From Ctenosaura bakeri (Eukaryota > Chordata > Lepidosauria > Squamata > Iguanidae): DNA of 64,000 nucleotides. Position numbers and translations under genes: made by a program. Position 1 is the stretch's first letter; every line of letters starts with the position of its first letter. Below, in pieces: positions 23,442 to 33,341 of this stretch. The DNA lies in the NCBI GenBank assembly GCA_948474755.1, contig CAOLHI010000395.1:930001-994000 (forward strand). The letters run 5' to 3'. The notes under the pieces are model-generated. The model saw only the letters and a list, made by a program, of their open reading frames with translations, had not been told where the DNA came from and did no database searches.

Positions 23442-23743
23442 AAATGTGCATGTCTGGGAGGTGGAAAAAAAAGAATGAATGTACTGGCTTGATGAAGCCA
23501 TCCATAACTGAGTCATGGTCAGATGATGCTCTGTTTCCCAGTGCATCATCTTGCCACTGCCCAGTTATATGTGACTTCAGCAAGTCATTATATTCATTCT
23601 TCTTAAAAGAATTCCTAAAATTCTTCTTTTCTTTTGCTCTTTTAAAAAAATGCTTTTCCATCATTTTTTATTCTCAGTTTTCCTTAACCTAGATCCACAT
23701 AACCTCAATGCATTGCCATTTTGCACTCAGGTGGAAGTCTCAC

Positions 23744-23950
23744 GGCACTTTCCCACTATACTCAGGAACATCAATCTGATACCATTTTTAACTCTAGTGC
23801 CACTTTAAACTGCCATTGCTATAGCCTGTGGAATCCCAGGGTGTGAAGTAGTCGGGTGCATTCAGAATTTTCTGCCAGATTCTGTACAGTGCAGATATGG
23901 CAGTTGAAGTGATATCAAACTGCTATAAATGTGTAGTGTGGAGGAGATTT
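23744..23950. repeat. Foldback MITE family B, diverged copy
   Basis: GGCACTTTCCCACTATAC, TTTAAACTGCCATTGCTATAG at left; GATATGGCAGTTGAAGTG, ATAAATGTGTAGTGTGG at right. Confidence 0.6.
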
Positions 23951-24016
23951 CAGTTTAGAATCATGCCTTGTCTGGCATTCTTCCTGGGGTTCTTTGGGAC
24001 TCCCCTCATTTACATA

Positions 24017-24496
24017 GGCCCTTTCCGCACCAGGAGGGTGGTCACGGAGGTCATCTGCACCTTGAAGCGAACTAGGAGTGGACTACTTATCGGAGATCCG
24101 CACCTCAGTCCGCTCCAAAATGACCCAAAGTGGTCCTCCAGCGTGTTTTTGAAAGACTGGAAAAAACAGGTCTTTATTTTCCTGAATGCACCATTGAGTT
24201 CCTGCTCCCTTGTGCAGATTCACAGGCTCGCACCAATGCAAGCCTGCAATCTGCGAAGGGCAGGCTTTAGGTGTGGTGAGCTTTAGCGGTTGGTCGGGAC
24301 CCATGACCAACCAGAAGCCCCCCATTTTGGAAGTCAGAGCAGTGTGGATCTACAGACCTTGCATTGCTCCGATTCGCCCTGGACCAAAGAGGAGGCCTGC
24401 GGAAGGGCTTCAGGGACAGTCCACGTTGCTTCGGACCCCAGAAGAAGCAGTAGGTAACGGCACGGAGCAATTCCCTCGCCTTGCGCGGAAAGGGCC
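24017..24496. repeat. GC-rich foldback element family C-like (480 bp)
   Basis: Termini GGCCCTTTCCGCACC and GCGCGGAAAGGGCC are inverted repeats. Flanks ATA / TTA. The interior shares no obvious blocks with the 30988 copy, so it may be a related subfamily. Contains a central hairpin AAAGACTGG...CAGGTCTTT. Several short ORFs cross it but no gene is recognisable. Confidence 0.72.
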
Positions 24497-24846
24497 TTAG
24501 TTAAATAACTTTTTTATTGGCTCTTCGAAGAAGCCGTTCTCTGAGTTCACCATGTTAGCATTTGTTTACTACTGTTTTCAACTATGAAGCTTCCTTATCA
24601 CTTATTTTGACTTTAGCTGGTTAAACGTCCAGATGCAAATTTCAAACCTTGGACTATTAACATTAATATATCCTTGTCTGTTATGCAAGCAGCTTTAGGA
24701 TTTATAATTCTTAACACACTTTTACCTCATAAATTCAACATGCTGATGTGATGAAGCAAAATCATTAATATTATGGACATATGTAATTTTCAAATGCAAT
24801 TTTCTATTACACTGGGACCATCTCCTTTAAGGAGGTCTTGCTTGCT
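24497..24846. other. No feature recognised
   Basis: AT-rich DNA downstream of the 24847 stop on the minus strand. Confidence 0.5.
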
Positions 24847-25096
24847 TCAGCTACCAGTGATGTAGATGGCATGTGTAGGAGTCCTTTGCTCCATGGGGTC
24901 ATCTGTGATGAAGTTATCTAACTCTGTTAAGGGTGTTGATAAATACCCAGCAAAGGAATGAGATCCCCTAGAGTCAACATTGAGTCCATTTCTTCTTTCT
25001 CTTTCTGACATTTCCTCTGAAGCACTGGCCTCATTGTCCAAACTTGGAAATCTGATATCAGAATCATGACACCCTAAGATCGTTGCCAGATTTTGC
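24847..25096 (-). CDS. Candidate terminal or alternative exon, unidentified
   Basis: Minus strand after a good acceptor (CTTTCCTTTAG, AG at 25097-25098) is open for 82 codons: QNLATILGCHDSDIRFPSL, NEASASEEMSERERRNGLN, TPLTELDNFITDDPMEQRT, ending HAIYITGS and TGA. Acidic, serine-rich, disordered-tail composition. Its start phase does not fit the donor of the candidate at 26021, so if real it is an alternative 3' exon or belongs to another transcript. Confidence 0.3.
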
Positions 25097-25169
25097 CTAA
25101 AGGAAAGCTCAAGGTGCTTTAGGAATTTCTTACTGGGGAACTAAGATCCATATAAAGTTTTAGAATAAT

Positions 25170-25640
25170 ATAATTGATTACTAAGGTTAGGATTGTCCAT
25201 ACCATCATACTTCCAATTTCTATGTTTGGTTGTGAAAGTCGGACAGTGAAGAAAGATGGTAGGAAGAAAATCAACTCATTTACAACATGGTACTGGAGAA
25301 GATTTCTATGGATACCCTGGGTTGTTAAAAAGACAAATGAATGGGTCCTAGACCATATCAATTCTGAACTCTACCTAGAAGCCAGGATGAATAAACTGAG
25401 ACTGTTGTGCTTTGGACATGTCATGAGAAGATGTGACTAACTAGAAAAGACAATAATGCTTGGTAAGGTAGGGGGCAGTAGGAGAAGAGGAAGACCTCAT
25501 TACAGATGGATAGATTCAATCAAAGAAGACACGTGCCTGAATCTGCAAAATCTGAGCAGAGTGGTTGATGATAGAGTTGCTTGGAAGTCTTTTATCCATA
25601 GGGCCATTAGGACCAAGATTTACTTGACAGGAGTTAACAA
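25170..25640 (+). mobile_element. RTE/Bov-B-like LINE relic, ORF C-terminus
   Basis: The plus-strand frame reads ITKVRIVHTIILPISMFGCES, then WYWRRFLWIPW, LRLLCFGHVMRR, GGSRRRGRPHYRWIDSIKE and DDRVAWKSFIHRA. This order (KxRL..MYGCES, WCWRR, FGHxMRR, GRxRxRWxD, REAW) is the hallmark of the region after the reverse transcriptase in RTE-clade/Bov-B LINEs, a family abundant in squamates. One in-frame TAA at 25438-25440 sits between RRCD and LEKT. Upstream reverse transcriptase and endonuclease are missing, the usual 5' truncation. Confidence 0.82.
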
Positions 25641-25649
25641 CAACCAAGC

Positions 25650-25950
25650 CTTAGAGGATAAAATAAAACAAGTTGGGAGATGACCAGTTACTCATGTTGA
25701 CACAGTGACAAAAACTGATAGCACTATGACCGTTGCAGTTGATGTGGAAACTGGAAACACAGTGTCTGAGACCAGCATCCAGGAAATTTACTGCATGGAA
25801 AGCCAAGATGGTCAACAGTGCTACACAAAGTGGCACTCCATGGACTTCTGCCAGTCCATGAACCATTGGCTGACAGTCCTTGGCAAATTTCCAGGGGCAG
25901 AAATAGTTGTAGCCAATAGACACCGGTATAAGGCAAGTCCCTGACAAAAT
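25650..25950. other. Unidentified segment open on both strands
   Basis: Directly after the RTE relic, the plus strand is open for 79 codons from 25705 (ending AEIVVANRHRYKASP) and the minus strand for 120 codons (26013 to 25651). I recognise neither translation. It could be the 3' part of the neighbouring LINE insertion, another old repeat, or chance. Confidence 0.3.
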
Positions 25951-26020
25951 GGGGAGGGGGAATGCAGTTGTCCCCTTAAACAGTTTTAAAAGTCCCACAC
26001 TACAGCAACTCAAAACTTAC

Positions 26021-26148
26021 TTTTCCACCTAAATTGGAATCAGCTGGATGAAATCTTTTTAGCTCCTTTGAAAACCAACTTGACATTGGTCCGTCAAGTT
26101 GATTATTTATTTTTAATGTAGAGTTCTCCACTGGTTGCCAAAACTTTC
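26021..26148 (-). CDS. Candidate exon, unidentified gene
   Basis: Minus strand open between a TGA and a donor AAA|GTAAGT (26015-26020). Reads NSTLKINNQLDGPMSSWF then SKELKRFHPADSNLGGK. Phase 0 at the donor, which matches the start of the 20306 candidate. No convincing pyrimidine tract upstream; a CT-rich microsatellite lies there instead, so the left border is undefined. Confidence 0.22.
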
Positions 26149-26167
26149 AGCATCCTTTCCAAATTTG

Positions 26168-26200
26168 CTCTCTCTCTCTTTTTCTTTCTCTCTCTTTCGT
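26168..26200 (+). repeat. CT-rich microsatellite
   Basis: Interrupted (CT)n/(CTTT) tract. Confidence 0.9.
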
Positions 26201-26360
26201 CTATGTTAAACAATTTTTGTACAAGGGTGCTCCAACTAACTTCTCATATCAGAAGATGATTTAAGATCTCCAAAAGCCAAGCCCAAAAGTCTTGGCAGCT
26301 GGGTGCTTTCTTGCTAGTGGTGGTGCAAAGAATGTGCTCCGTGTTTTGGTTTACCACTTA

Positions 26361-26562
26361 GGCCATTTCTGCTCAACACTGTTATAGTGCTATTATTCCA
26401 CTTTCCACATCCTATGGCATCTTGGGGTTTGCAGTTTAGGGAGGGGCCTTTAGACTTCTCAGCCAGAGAGCTCTTTGGTCTCAGGAAACTACAAACCCCA
26501 GAATTCCACAGGATGTTGAAAGTGGAATAATAGTACTATAACAATGTAATGCAGAAATGGCC
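26361..26562. repeat. Foldback MITE family A, full copy with TTA flanks
   Basis: GGCCATTTCTGC ... GCAGAAATGGCC, flanked by identical TTA trinucleotides (26358-26360 and 26563-26565). The 3-bp TWA duplication suggests a PIF/Harbinger-type origin. Confidence 0.88.
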
Positions 26563-27359
26563 TTAGCATGCAAGAGGCTGAACCCTATTCCCCAAATAGG
26601 TTCAACATATTAGATAGCTTTCTTAAAGTTCATATTGTAACCCAGAGCTGAGTCTACATCTTCTTGACATGGAGGCTACCAGACTTCTTTTCCCAAGAGT
26701 GGATATCCATTGATTCATGCAGATCATTTGGACTTGCTTCCACATCCTCTTCCATTGCTCATCAGTTCTGCCCAGTATCACCTCTCCAGCAATTTCATGT
26801 GAGCATCACGCTGAACACAAATCTCTCATCTTTCTTTCTCAACAGGATGCAAAGGGAAACCAGGGACAGGCTTACCTGTGAAGATTTTCATCCTCTCTGC
26901 AGACAATTTCTTATATCATTACTTCCTTCCAGCTTGATATGTTTGGTTATCCCTTTTGATACCTTATGTAAGCAAGGGTGAGCTTTAAGCACAGGCTCCG
27001 GGACAGTCTTGAGCACACAACAAAGGTATATTGGTGCCTTTGCATAATAACTCTATTAATGCAGTGGTAAGTTATGTATCTGCAGGAAGGGGAGAATGTC
27101 CTTCTTTAGCAGCATAGACCATAAAGGATCAAAGCAAAGGACTTTTAGAGATATTGGAGGTAAAATTCTAATAGCAGAGGCTACATACTCTGGATAATGC
27201 AGATTTTGCTGGAGCATCTATCGGCACCCACTTCTTCTTCTTCTTCTCCTCTTCCTTCCCCATCTTTTCCCCAGAATTGTACACACAGAAGATAAAAATG
27301 CCCATACAGCTATTATTAAAATATAATTAAAGTATTGAGACAATTAAAACCCACACCTA
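26563..27359. other. No gene recognised
   Basis: A 105-codon ORF on the plus strand has no recognisable motif. Confidence 0.5.
27229..27262 (+). repeat. (CTT)n tract
   Basis: CTTCTTCTTCTTCTTCTCC followed by a C/T-rich stretch. Confidence 0.85.
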
Positions 27360-27600
27360 TTTTTGGACACCCTCCCCCTGATTTTTGCACAGAAAATGGG
27401 CCTCCTCTTCAGTAAACATTGTTTCCTGTAGAGAAAACTTGAATCTTTGCACCAGGATTTACAGTTTCTGTGCAACATTTTGGAATGGTCAAACAGGTGG
27501 AGAATACTGCAGAGGAATGTTTATTTTCTCCCACAGCAGGGCAATAATGACTTTCATTACTCATTTTCAGTTTAATAGATTTTTAAGCCAATGATATTCA
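27360..27600 (+). repeat. Dispersed repeat, probable related copy
   Basis: TTTTTGCACAGAAAATGGGC, CAGTTTCTGTGCAACATTTT and TATTTTCTCCCACAGCAGGG. The last block also occurs at about 5135-5155. Confidence 0.4.
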
Positions 27601-30600
27601 GTATGGAAATATGTTGTTGTTGTTTATTTTTTTTAAAAAAAAAAACCCCTACAGATATATTGACCCGAATTTTTGAGAGAAAAAATAGTAAAAGAAGAGA
27701 AAAACTAATAATTGGACATTCCATTGGTTTTCCATAGCTAGCATCTCACTTGGTGGCAGCTTGTTTCCACTACTTTAAATTTTGACAAGATTAGTTGGAT
27801 CTGACACAATACATAATTACACACTGTGGAAGTAGGCTATCAGATACCCAAGTCCCTGTAGGGAAAGGGAAAAAGACAGAGCAAATGTAATTAAGAGTGT
27901 AAGCATGGCCTGACCTAGTTTTCACCACGTCCCCCCCAACCAAACCTCATTCCTGGTCAGCCTGTCTTTGTGTCTACCTATCGATCTATCCGTCTTTCCA
28001 TGCATCCATAATTACCACAACTAGTCTTGACCTTATTCTCTTTTGACTGATCATGAAGAAATAATATCTGGCACACCCTCCTCTAGTCTGGAGAGAAAGC
28101 AAATTAAAACCTAGGAAGCGTTGTGCATCTTGTTGCTATTGAACATAGCTTGGGGTCCAAGACCCGGGAAGAGGAAATACCAAGGTTGGCTCATGAATTA
28201 AGGACTGGGGAACCCCTTGCCCCTTTCAGAATGATTCTCCCCACTTGATCTACCAAGTACCACTGGAAAACACATAGAATTGTGAAGCATTTTAATTAAT
28301 ATTCAGATCTTCAATGAAAATAAGGGTCTCTCAATTACTTAGCTATGCATTTGTGGATGATGTATGTTTAATCACATAGTTCTGTTCACACAATGAGTGG
28401 GTATATTAGCTGAACCTGCTTCCCTTCCCATTCGTTTGAAAGTTCTACTCATATGCTTACAAGTCAAAGACAAACTTTATTTTACAGTCCATAGACCCAA
28501 CATAGCAAATCATCCAATTATATGGTATAGAAAAAATACATCTACCAAAAAATTGGATATAAGTAGATCAACTGAGTAGACTATAAACAGGATACAAAAG
28601 CATGAAATAAGAGATAAATGCATAAAATAGTATAAAACTACATGAAGTAAATTAAAATCATAGACAATATGGATTATTAGATAAAATATAAATAGGCATT
28701 TATTAATTCCATCTCATTAAAATAATAGAATTGGATTGATCTTAGTGCATTGCCACTATCCTGACATAGTTTTGATACTTCTCTCTCTCTGATTTTAATA
28801 GCTGATGACAGAAATTAAGCAACTGATAGGGTTTTTTGGACATATGTCCTCCAACAGGATTTTCACATAGAATTTTCTGAACGGCCCTTCCCACTGTGCT
28901 CGAAAGCTGTGCTCATATACTTACAGGCCAAATTCAATTCATGGAAGGAATTCACTTCTTCCCATGCATTTATAGCCCACAATATGCTGCATGACTTGAT
29001 TTTTCCTGTTCTTTCCCTCCTTTTCCCCTCCTTCTCCTCCTTCTGTAGTACAATTGACATTAATGGCACACATCTAACCATGCAAGAACAGAGAGTGGGT
29101 AAGAAATAAGGGAAATTAAATTGCACCCCAGTGGCTAAGTAGGGGTACCGGCCACCAAGGACCTGGTCAAAACATTTTTAAAAATGGATAGAAAATTTGT
29201 TGAAATGGTTGCAAAGTGACATGTCATTGCAATACTCTAGTGACAAGCATTTGTACATGAGCCATGAAGGGGGACTTTGAGATATTCGTAAGTACGATAG
29301 GCATTCCATGATTCATGTTATGATATATATCTTTATTTGTGTGGTGACATTTCAGCACTGTTTATTGTGTGTCAGCTTCCTACCGGTTGTAATTCAATTG
29401 GGTGTACCATTTACCCAGCCACTACTCCTTTCAAAAATTGCAATTAGCTGCTACCATATTTTTTTTCTTTTTTTTTACACACTTTTTTTTTTACAACTAA
29501 TATAGAGGAAAGATCGCAATATGTTCAATTGGAGTACCACCTTCCATTTCTTCATCCATTCATACAGGTACTACTGAAGGTGAACCAGATGTGCATATTT
29601 ACACAGAGCTGGAAGATGATCTGGGTCTCATGAATATTCCTTACTGTTTTTAAGGGGGTGTTTGGGCACTCATATGCAGCACATGTTTCACATCTGATTG
29701 CATAGTGGAAGACAGGTGAATGATGCATCTCGGAGCTATAGAAGACTCTCATTAGAAAGTTATGATAGGATAAAGCAGAATAGTAGAAGATCATAGAGGG
29801 GGAGCAGGATTGGGTCAAATGATAAATTCATTGGCTTTGGAAATTTAAATGAGCTAATTTAATACTCAGCTTCCAAATCTGAATGCAGACTTTGCCTCCA
29901 TTTGCAGTTAGAAATCAATTCGTTGGAAAATCTCCAATGCAATTTGAAAATGCCTTTGAAAAATCTTGGATTTTTTTTAAAAAAAAGATGTATAGAAATA
30001 CAGTTCAATCAGTGGGAGAAGTATGCTTGCAATTCAAAAAGGATCATCTAGAATGCATCCATTATGGATAGTGGCGGTACAGATCTCTATGTATGAGGGA
30101 GGGAAACACAGACCAGTGTGGATGAAAGTTGGAAGAAGCTTTCTAGTAGAAATTGGAGCACCTTACTAAGCCAATGCCTCATTGATCTATGTCCCTAGCA
30201 CAGTGGGAGAAAAGGAAATATTCATGGAACTAACCCAAATTATGCAGCTATACCATGTTTGCTTGGCTCATTTCTCCCAATTGACATTCACAGAATTTTT
30301 TGCATGGGGCAGTAAAGCTGCCAAAAATTGCAGATGTCAGAGAACCTTTTTTTTTCTTCCAAAAGTAAAAGTTCCATAACTTCTTTTTTAGACAGCCATT
30401 TTTTTGTTTTGTTTTGATGCTTCCTCCTAAATCTCTTCTTCAAACTGGTGCTAACTTAGACTGGATTATAATGTTATTAGAGAAACTGCTTTTGTTGAAT
30501 TATTGAATGTTTTCCATGCTATAGAAAGAAGCCTGTGCAATTCACTAAAATCTTTTTGGTCCCAGATGGATGACTTTGGATGATAGGTCCTCTCCATTTC

Positions 30601-30987
30601 CCCATCAGGTGCTTGTTAACTGCAATTTAGCATGCCACTCACTTCTGTGTTTCATTCTCTTACAAAGAAAAGATTACCCATGCTCTCTCCATGCCTATCC
30701 AGATGTTTGCCACTTCGATAATTCTTCACAGGCTGAGCAAGAGAGATTCAGCACATCCTTGGCTTCGTAATGGAATCTGGCCTACCTATTATCTAATGTA
30801 CAAGGAAGACAGGAAAGCTAGTAAATGGATTTTCACACTACATTGCCTATATCTTTTCCACAGTTCTGTAAGATATCCATGTCTCAATTCACCTTTTTCT
30901 AGTCCTTGGTCCTCTCTGATTTTTTTTCCAGTTGTTGCATGGGAAAGACTAATTGCCATTTGCTCTGTTCTCCTGCTTGCTGTGTAT
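27601..30987. other. No gene or repeat recognised
   Basis: The longest annotation-poor stretch of the left half. AT-rich, several A/T runs, TATC/GTCT tract near 27975-27995. May hold conserved non-coding sequence that cannot be judged from one genome. Confidence 0.45.
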
Positions 30988-31499
30988 GGCCCTTTTCGCA
31001 CAGGCTTTCTGTCGCGCGTCAGCCCCGTGAGCCTCGCGGGAGTGGAAGCGTCACTCTGCACGACGCACTCCCACTTCTACCGCACTCACAGGGCTGCAGC
31101 GGTGCGATCGCGGGTTTTTGATTTTCGCCTCGAAGCGAAAATCACCCACGCTCACGCAATGCTCCTAGCGCCCGCGCGCACTTACCTCCTGTGCGGAGCG
31201 TCGGGGAGGCAGCCAGGTCGCGCTTCCTTCCCTCCGCCCCTGTGGAATGAAGGGGTGGGGCGCTAGCGCGACGGACACGGCAGCCTCCTGCTTCGAGAGG
31301 GGGGGCCAACGCGCGAGCCTCCTGCTTCACAAGGGGGGCCGGACACGCAAGCCGGCGCCGCCTCCAGGAGGCTGCCGCTTCCCCGCTCGTTCCTTCGCCT
31401 GTGGAAGGAAGGAGGGGGAAGCAGCAGCCTCCCGGAGAAGGCTTCTCGCGCGAGCCGCCCTCCCCTGCTCGCACGAGAAGCCTCAATGCGAAAAGGGCC
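30988..31499. repeat. GC-rich foldback element family C (512 bp), exact TAT flanks
   Basis: Starts GGCCCTTTTCGCA and ends TGCGAAAAGGGCC, flanked by TAT at 30985-30987 and 31500-31502. Dense CG dinucleotides make it look like a CpG-island gene and open a spurious 191-codon frame across its left border. Interior blocks shared with the copies at 56707 and 63588: GACGCACTCCCACT, CTCACGCAATGCTC, GCACTTACCT. A 24-nt perfect hairpin lies at 31120-31143. No coding content. Confidence 0.85.
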
Positions 31500-31739
31500 T
31501 ATGATTCCCATAGTCCTGATCACTGATGGAAGGCTGGGAGGAGAGTAGTTGTATGGTAGAGACGGAAAGGCAGGGATTGCCTTACCATCAATCAGAGCAA
31601 AGCAACAACTTCAGATGGCAGATGTTGTGGGATGGTGATGGCAATCCATTCCTTGTTGCTAATCAGCCCTCTTTGGCCATTCCTCTTCATTGGAAGTTGT
31701 GATGGAAAGAATGTTTGGTGATATTCAATTTAAAAAAAA

Positions 31740-32010
31740 AACCCAGTTCCCCAACTATCAAGAAACCTTGACTAGGAGAATCTTAGATGGATGAGCATCA
31801 TTGCCGTATGGGATTTAGAGTGTATGAAAAATGCAAATAGAGCTTTATTTTTTGTGCAGAACATTTTACATTCTGCACAAAAATTTGCAACTTTTGGCAC
31901 AGGATAAGTCTGTGAATGGCCTTTGAACATTGCAGCTTTCAACAAATTTCTGACAGCAAGGTGAGAAATGGTGAAAATATTTGCTCTTTCATGTGTACAA
32001 GACAAGCTTC
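31740..32010 (+). repeat. Dispersed repeat, copy 1 (TTCTGCACAAAAATTTGCAA type)
   Basis: Shares order with 39890-40200: AGGAGAATCTTAGATGG, TTTGTGCAGAACATTTT, TTTGGCACAG, GTCTTTGAA-like and GGTGAGAAATGGTGAAAAT. Class unknown. Confidence 0.5.
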
Positions 32011-32014
32011 AATC

Positions 32015-32088
32015 CTGCAAACCCCAGGATTCCATAGGATGTTGGAAGTGGAATAATAGCACTATAAGAGCGTAGTGTGGAAATGGCC
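32015..32088. repeat. Foldback MITE family A, right half
   Basis: TGCAAACCCCAGGATTCCAT, GGAATAATAGCACTATAAGAG, and terminal GTGTGGAAATGGCC. Confidence 0.72.
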
Positions 32089-32104
32089 ATAGGATTTTCA
32101 TTTT

Positions 32105-32244
32105 TGGAGTTGAGGGACACGGAAAATTCTCAACCAGAAAGTTCTAGTGTTTTTCCAAACTACAAGCCCCAGAATTCCACAGGATGCAACTATGGCAGTA
32201 GAGGAGAATATAGCTCTGTAATTATGTAGTATGAAAGAGTCCCT
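32105..32244. repeat. Foldback MITE family B, right part
   Basis: CCAAACTACAAGCCCCAGAA, CACAGGATGCAACTATGGCAG and TATGTAGTATGAAAGAGTCC. Sandwiched between two family A copies. Confidence 0.55.
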
Positions 32245-32308
32245 GGTGCCTTTTGCAGTATTCTTTATTCTTAATGCTGCAGAACTCATTTTAATAATAG
32301 TAACACTA

Positions 32309-32509
32309 GGCCACTTGTGCACTTCACTGTTTTAGTGGTATTATTCCACTTCAACCGCCTGTGGAATTTTGAGGTTTGTAGTTTACTGAGACCAAAGAGA
32401 TCTCTGAATAAGAATTCTGAAGGTCCTTCCCTAAACTCCAAGGCCCAGGATTCCATAGGATGTTCAAAGTGGAATAATAGCATTATAACAGTGTAGTGTG
32501 GAAATGGCC
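32309..32509. repeat. Foldback MITE family A, full copy
   Basis: GGCCACTTGTGCACTTCAC to GTGTGGAAATGGCC. Centre AGAGATCTCTGAATAAGAAT. Orientation same as the 13201 copy. Confidence 0.83.
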
Positions 32510-33255
32510 ATAGTTTGTGTCTTACCTCTTTCATCAAGGTTGGAAACCAAGGTGAACTGGACCATGACACTTTTTGCAACTGTTGCTGTAATTGTTGGCA
32601 TGCATTTGTAATCTGTGAATATTTATTGTGATTTTTCTTTTTTGTACTGGATGAAATCCAGGATTTACCAAAGTAGTCCCTTACCAAACGGAAAGTTTAT
32701 CTTCCACAATCTCTTTTGAATTTGAAAGTCTGAAAAGAGCTACATCTCCTATTCTCCCAATCAACTCTTTGATAAGCCAGCTAGCATATTCTTCTTTAAT
32801 TTTTTAATTTTCATTTTTTTTAAAAAAAATTAAGTCTTCTCTGATGTGTCCCATCTCCATTTTAATTTCATATAAACGGAAATTAAAAGTAAGTGGCACT
32901 TATTGAAGTAGGTGCACTTGTGCAGTTTTTGAAACTGTGAATTGCCTAGGAAACCAGAGCTTCATTGAAGGGTTTTCCTCTTATTTGACAATGGAGTGAT
33001 CTAATTACATAGAATTCTGATTAGTTCCAAATTACAATTGAATAAGAATACTTGGGATATGAATAGACTTGTGATTAAATACAAAGTTATCTAGATTTTT
33101 TTTTTAAAAAAAAAATGAAGACCATGCAAATCCAGAAACTAGACGGATGAGATACAAAATATGGTTTTTAAAGGATGCTGATGATAATAGAAAGAACCAC
33201 TTCTTTGAAATTATACATTCAGCATGCCCTGAATGTACACCATGAAGTGATTTTT
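32510..33255. other. No gene recognised
   Basis: AT-rich flank of the CR1 3' end with T/A-run palindromes at 32810-32830 and 33094-33115. Confidence 0.5.
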
Positions 33256-33341
33256 CATAGAATCATAGAATCATAGAAATGTAGAGTTGGAAGAGACCAC
33301 ACGGGCCATCCAGTCCAACTCCCTGTCATGCAGGAACACCC

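Noticed and set aside
30691..31266. 191-codon plus-strand ORF, the longest outside the LINE ORF2
   Set aside because: It runs from unique AT-rich DNA across the border of the GC-rich foldback element; openness comes from CG content, and no motif is present.
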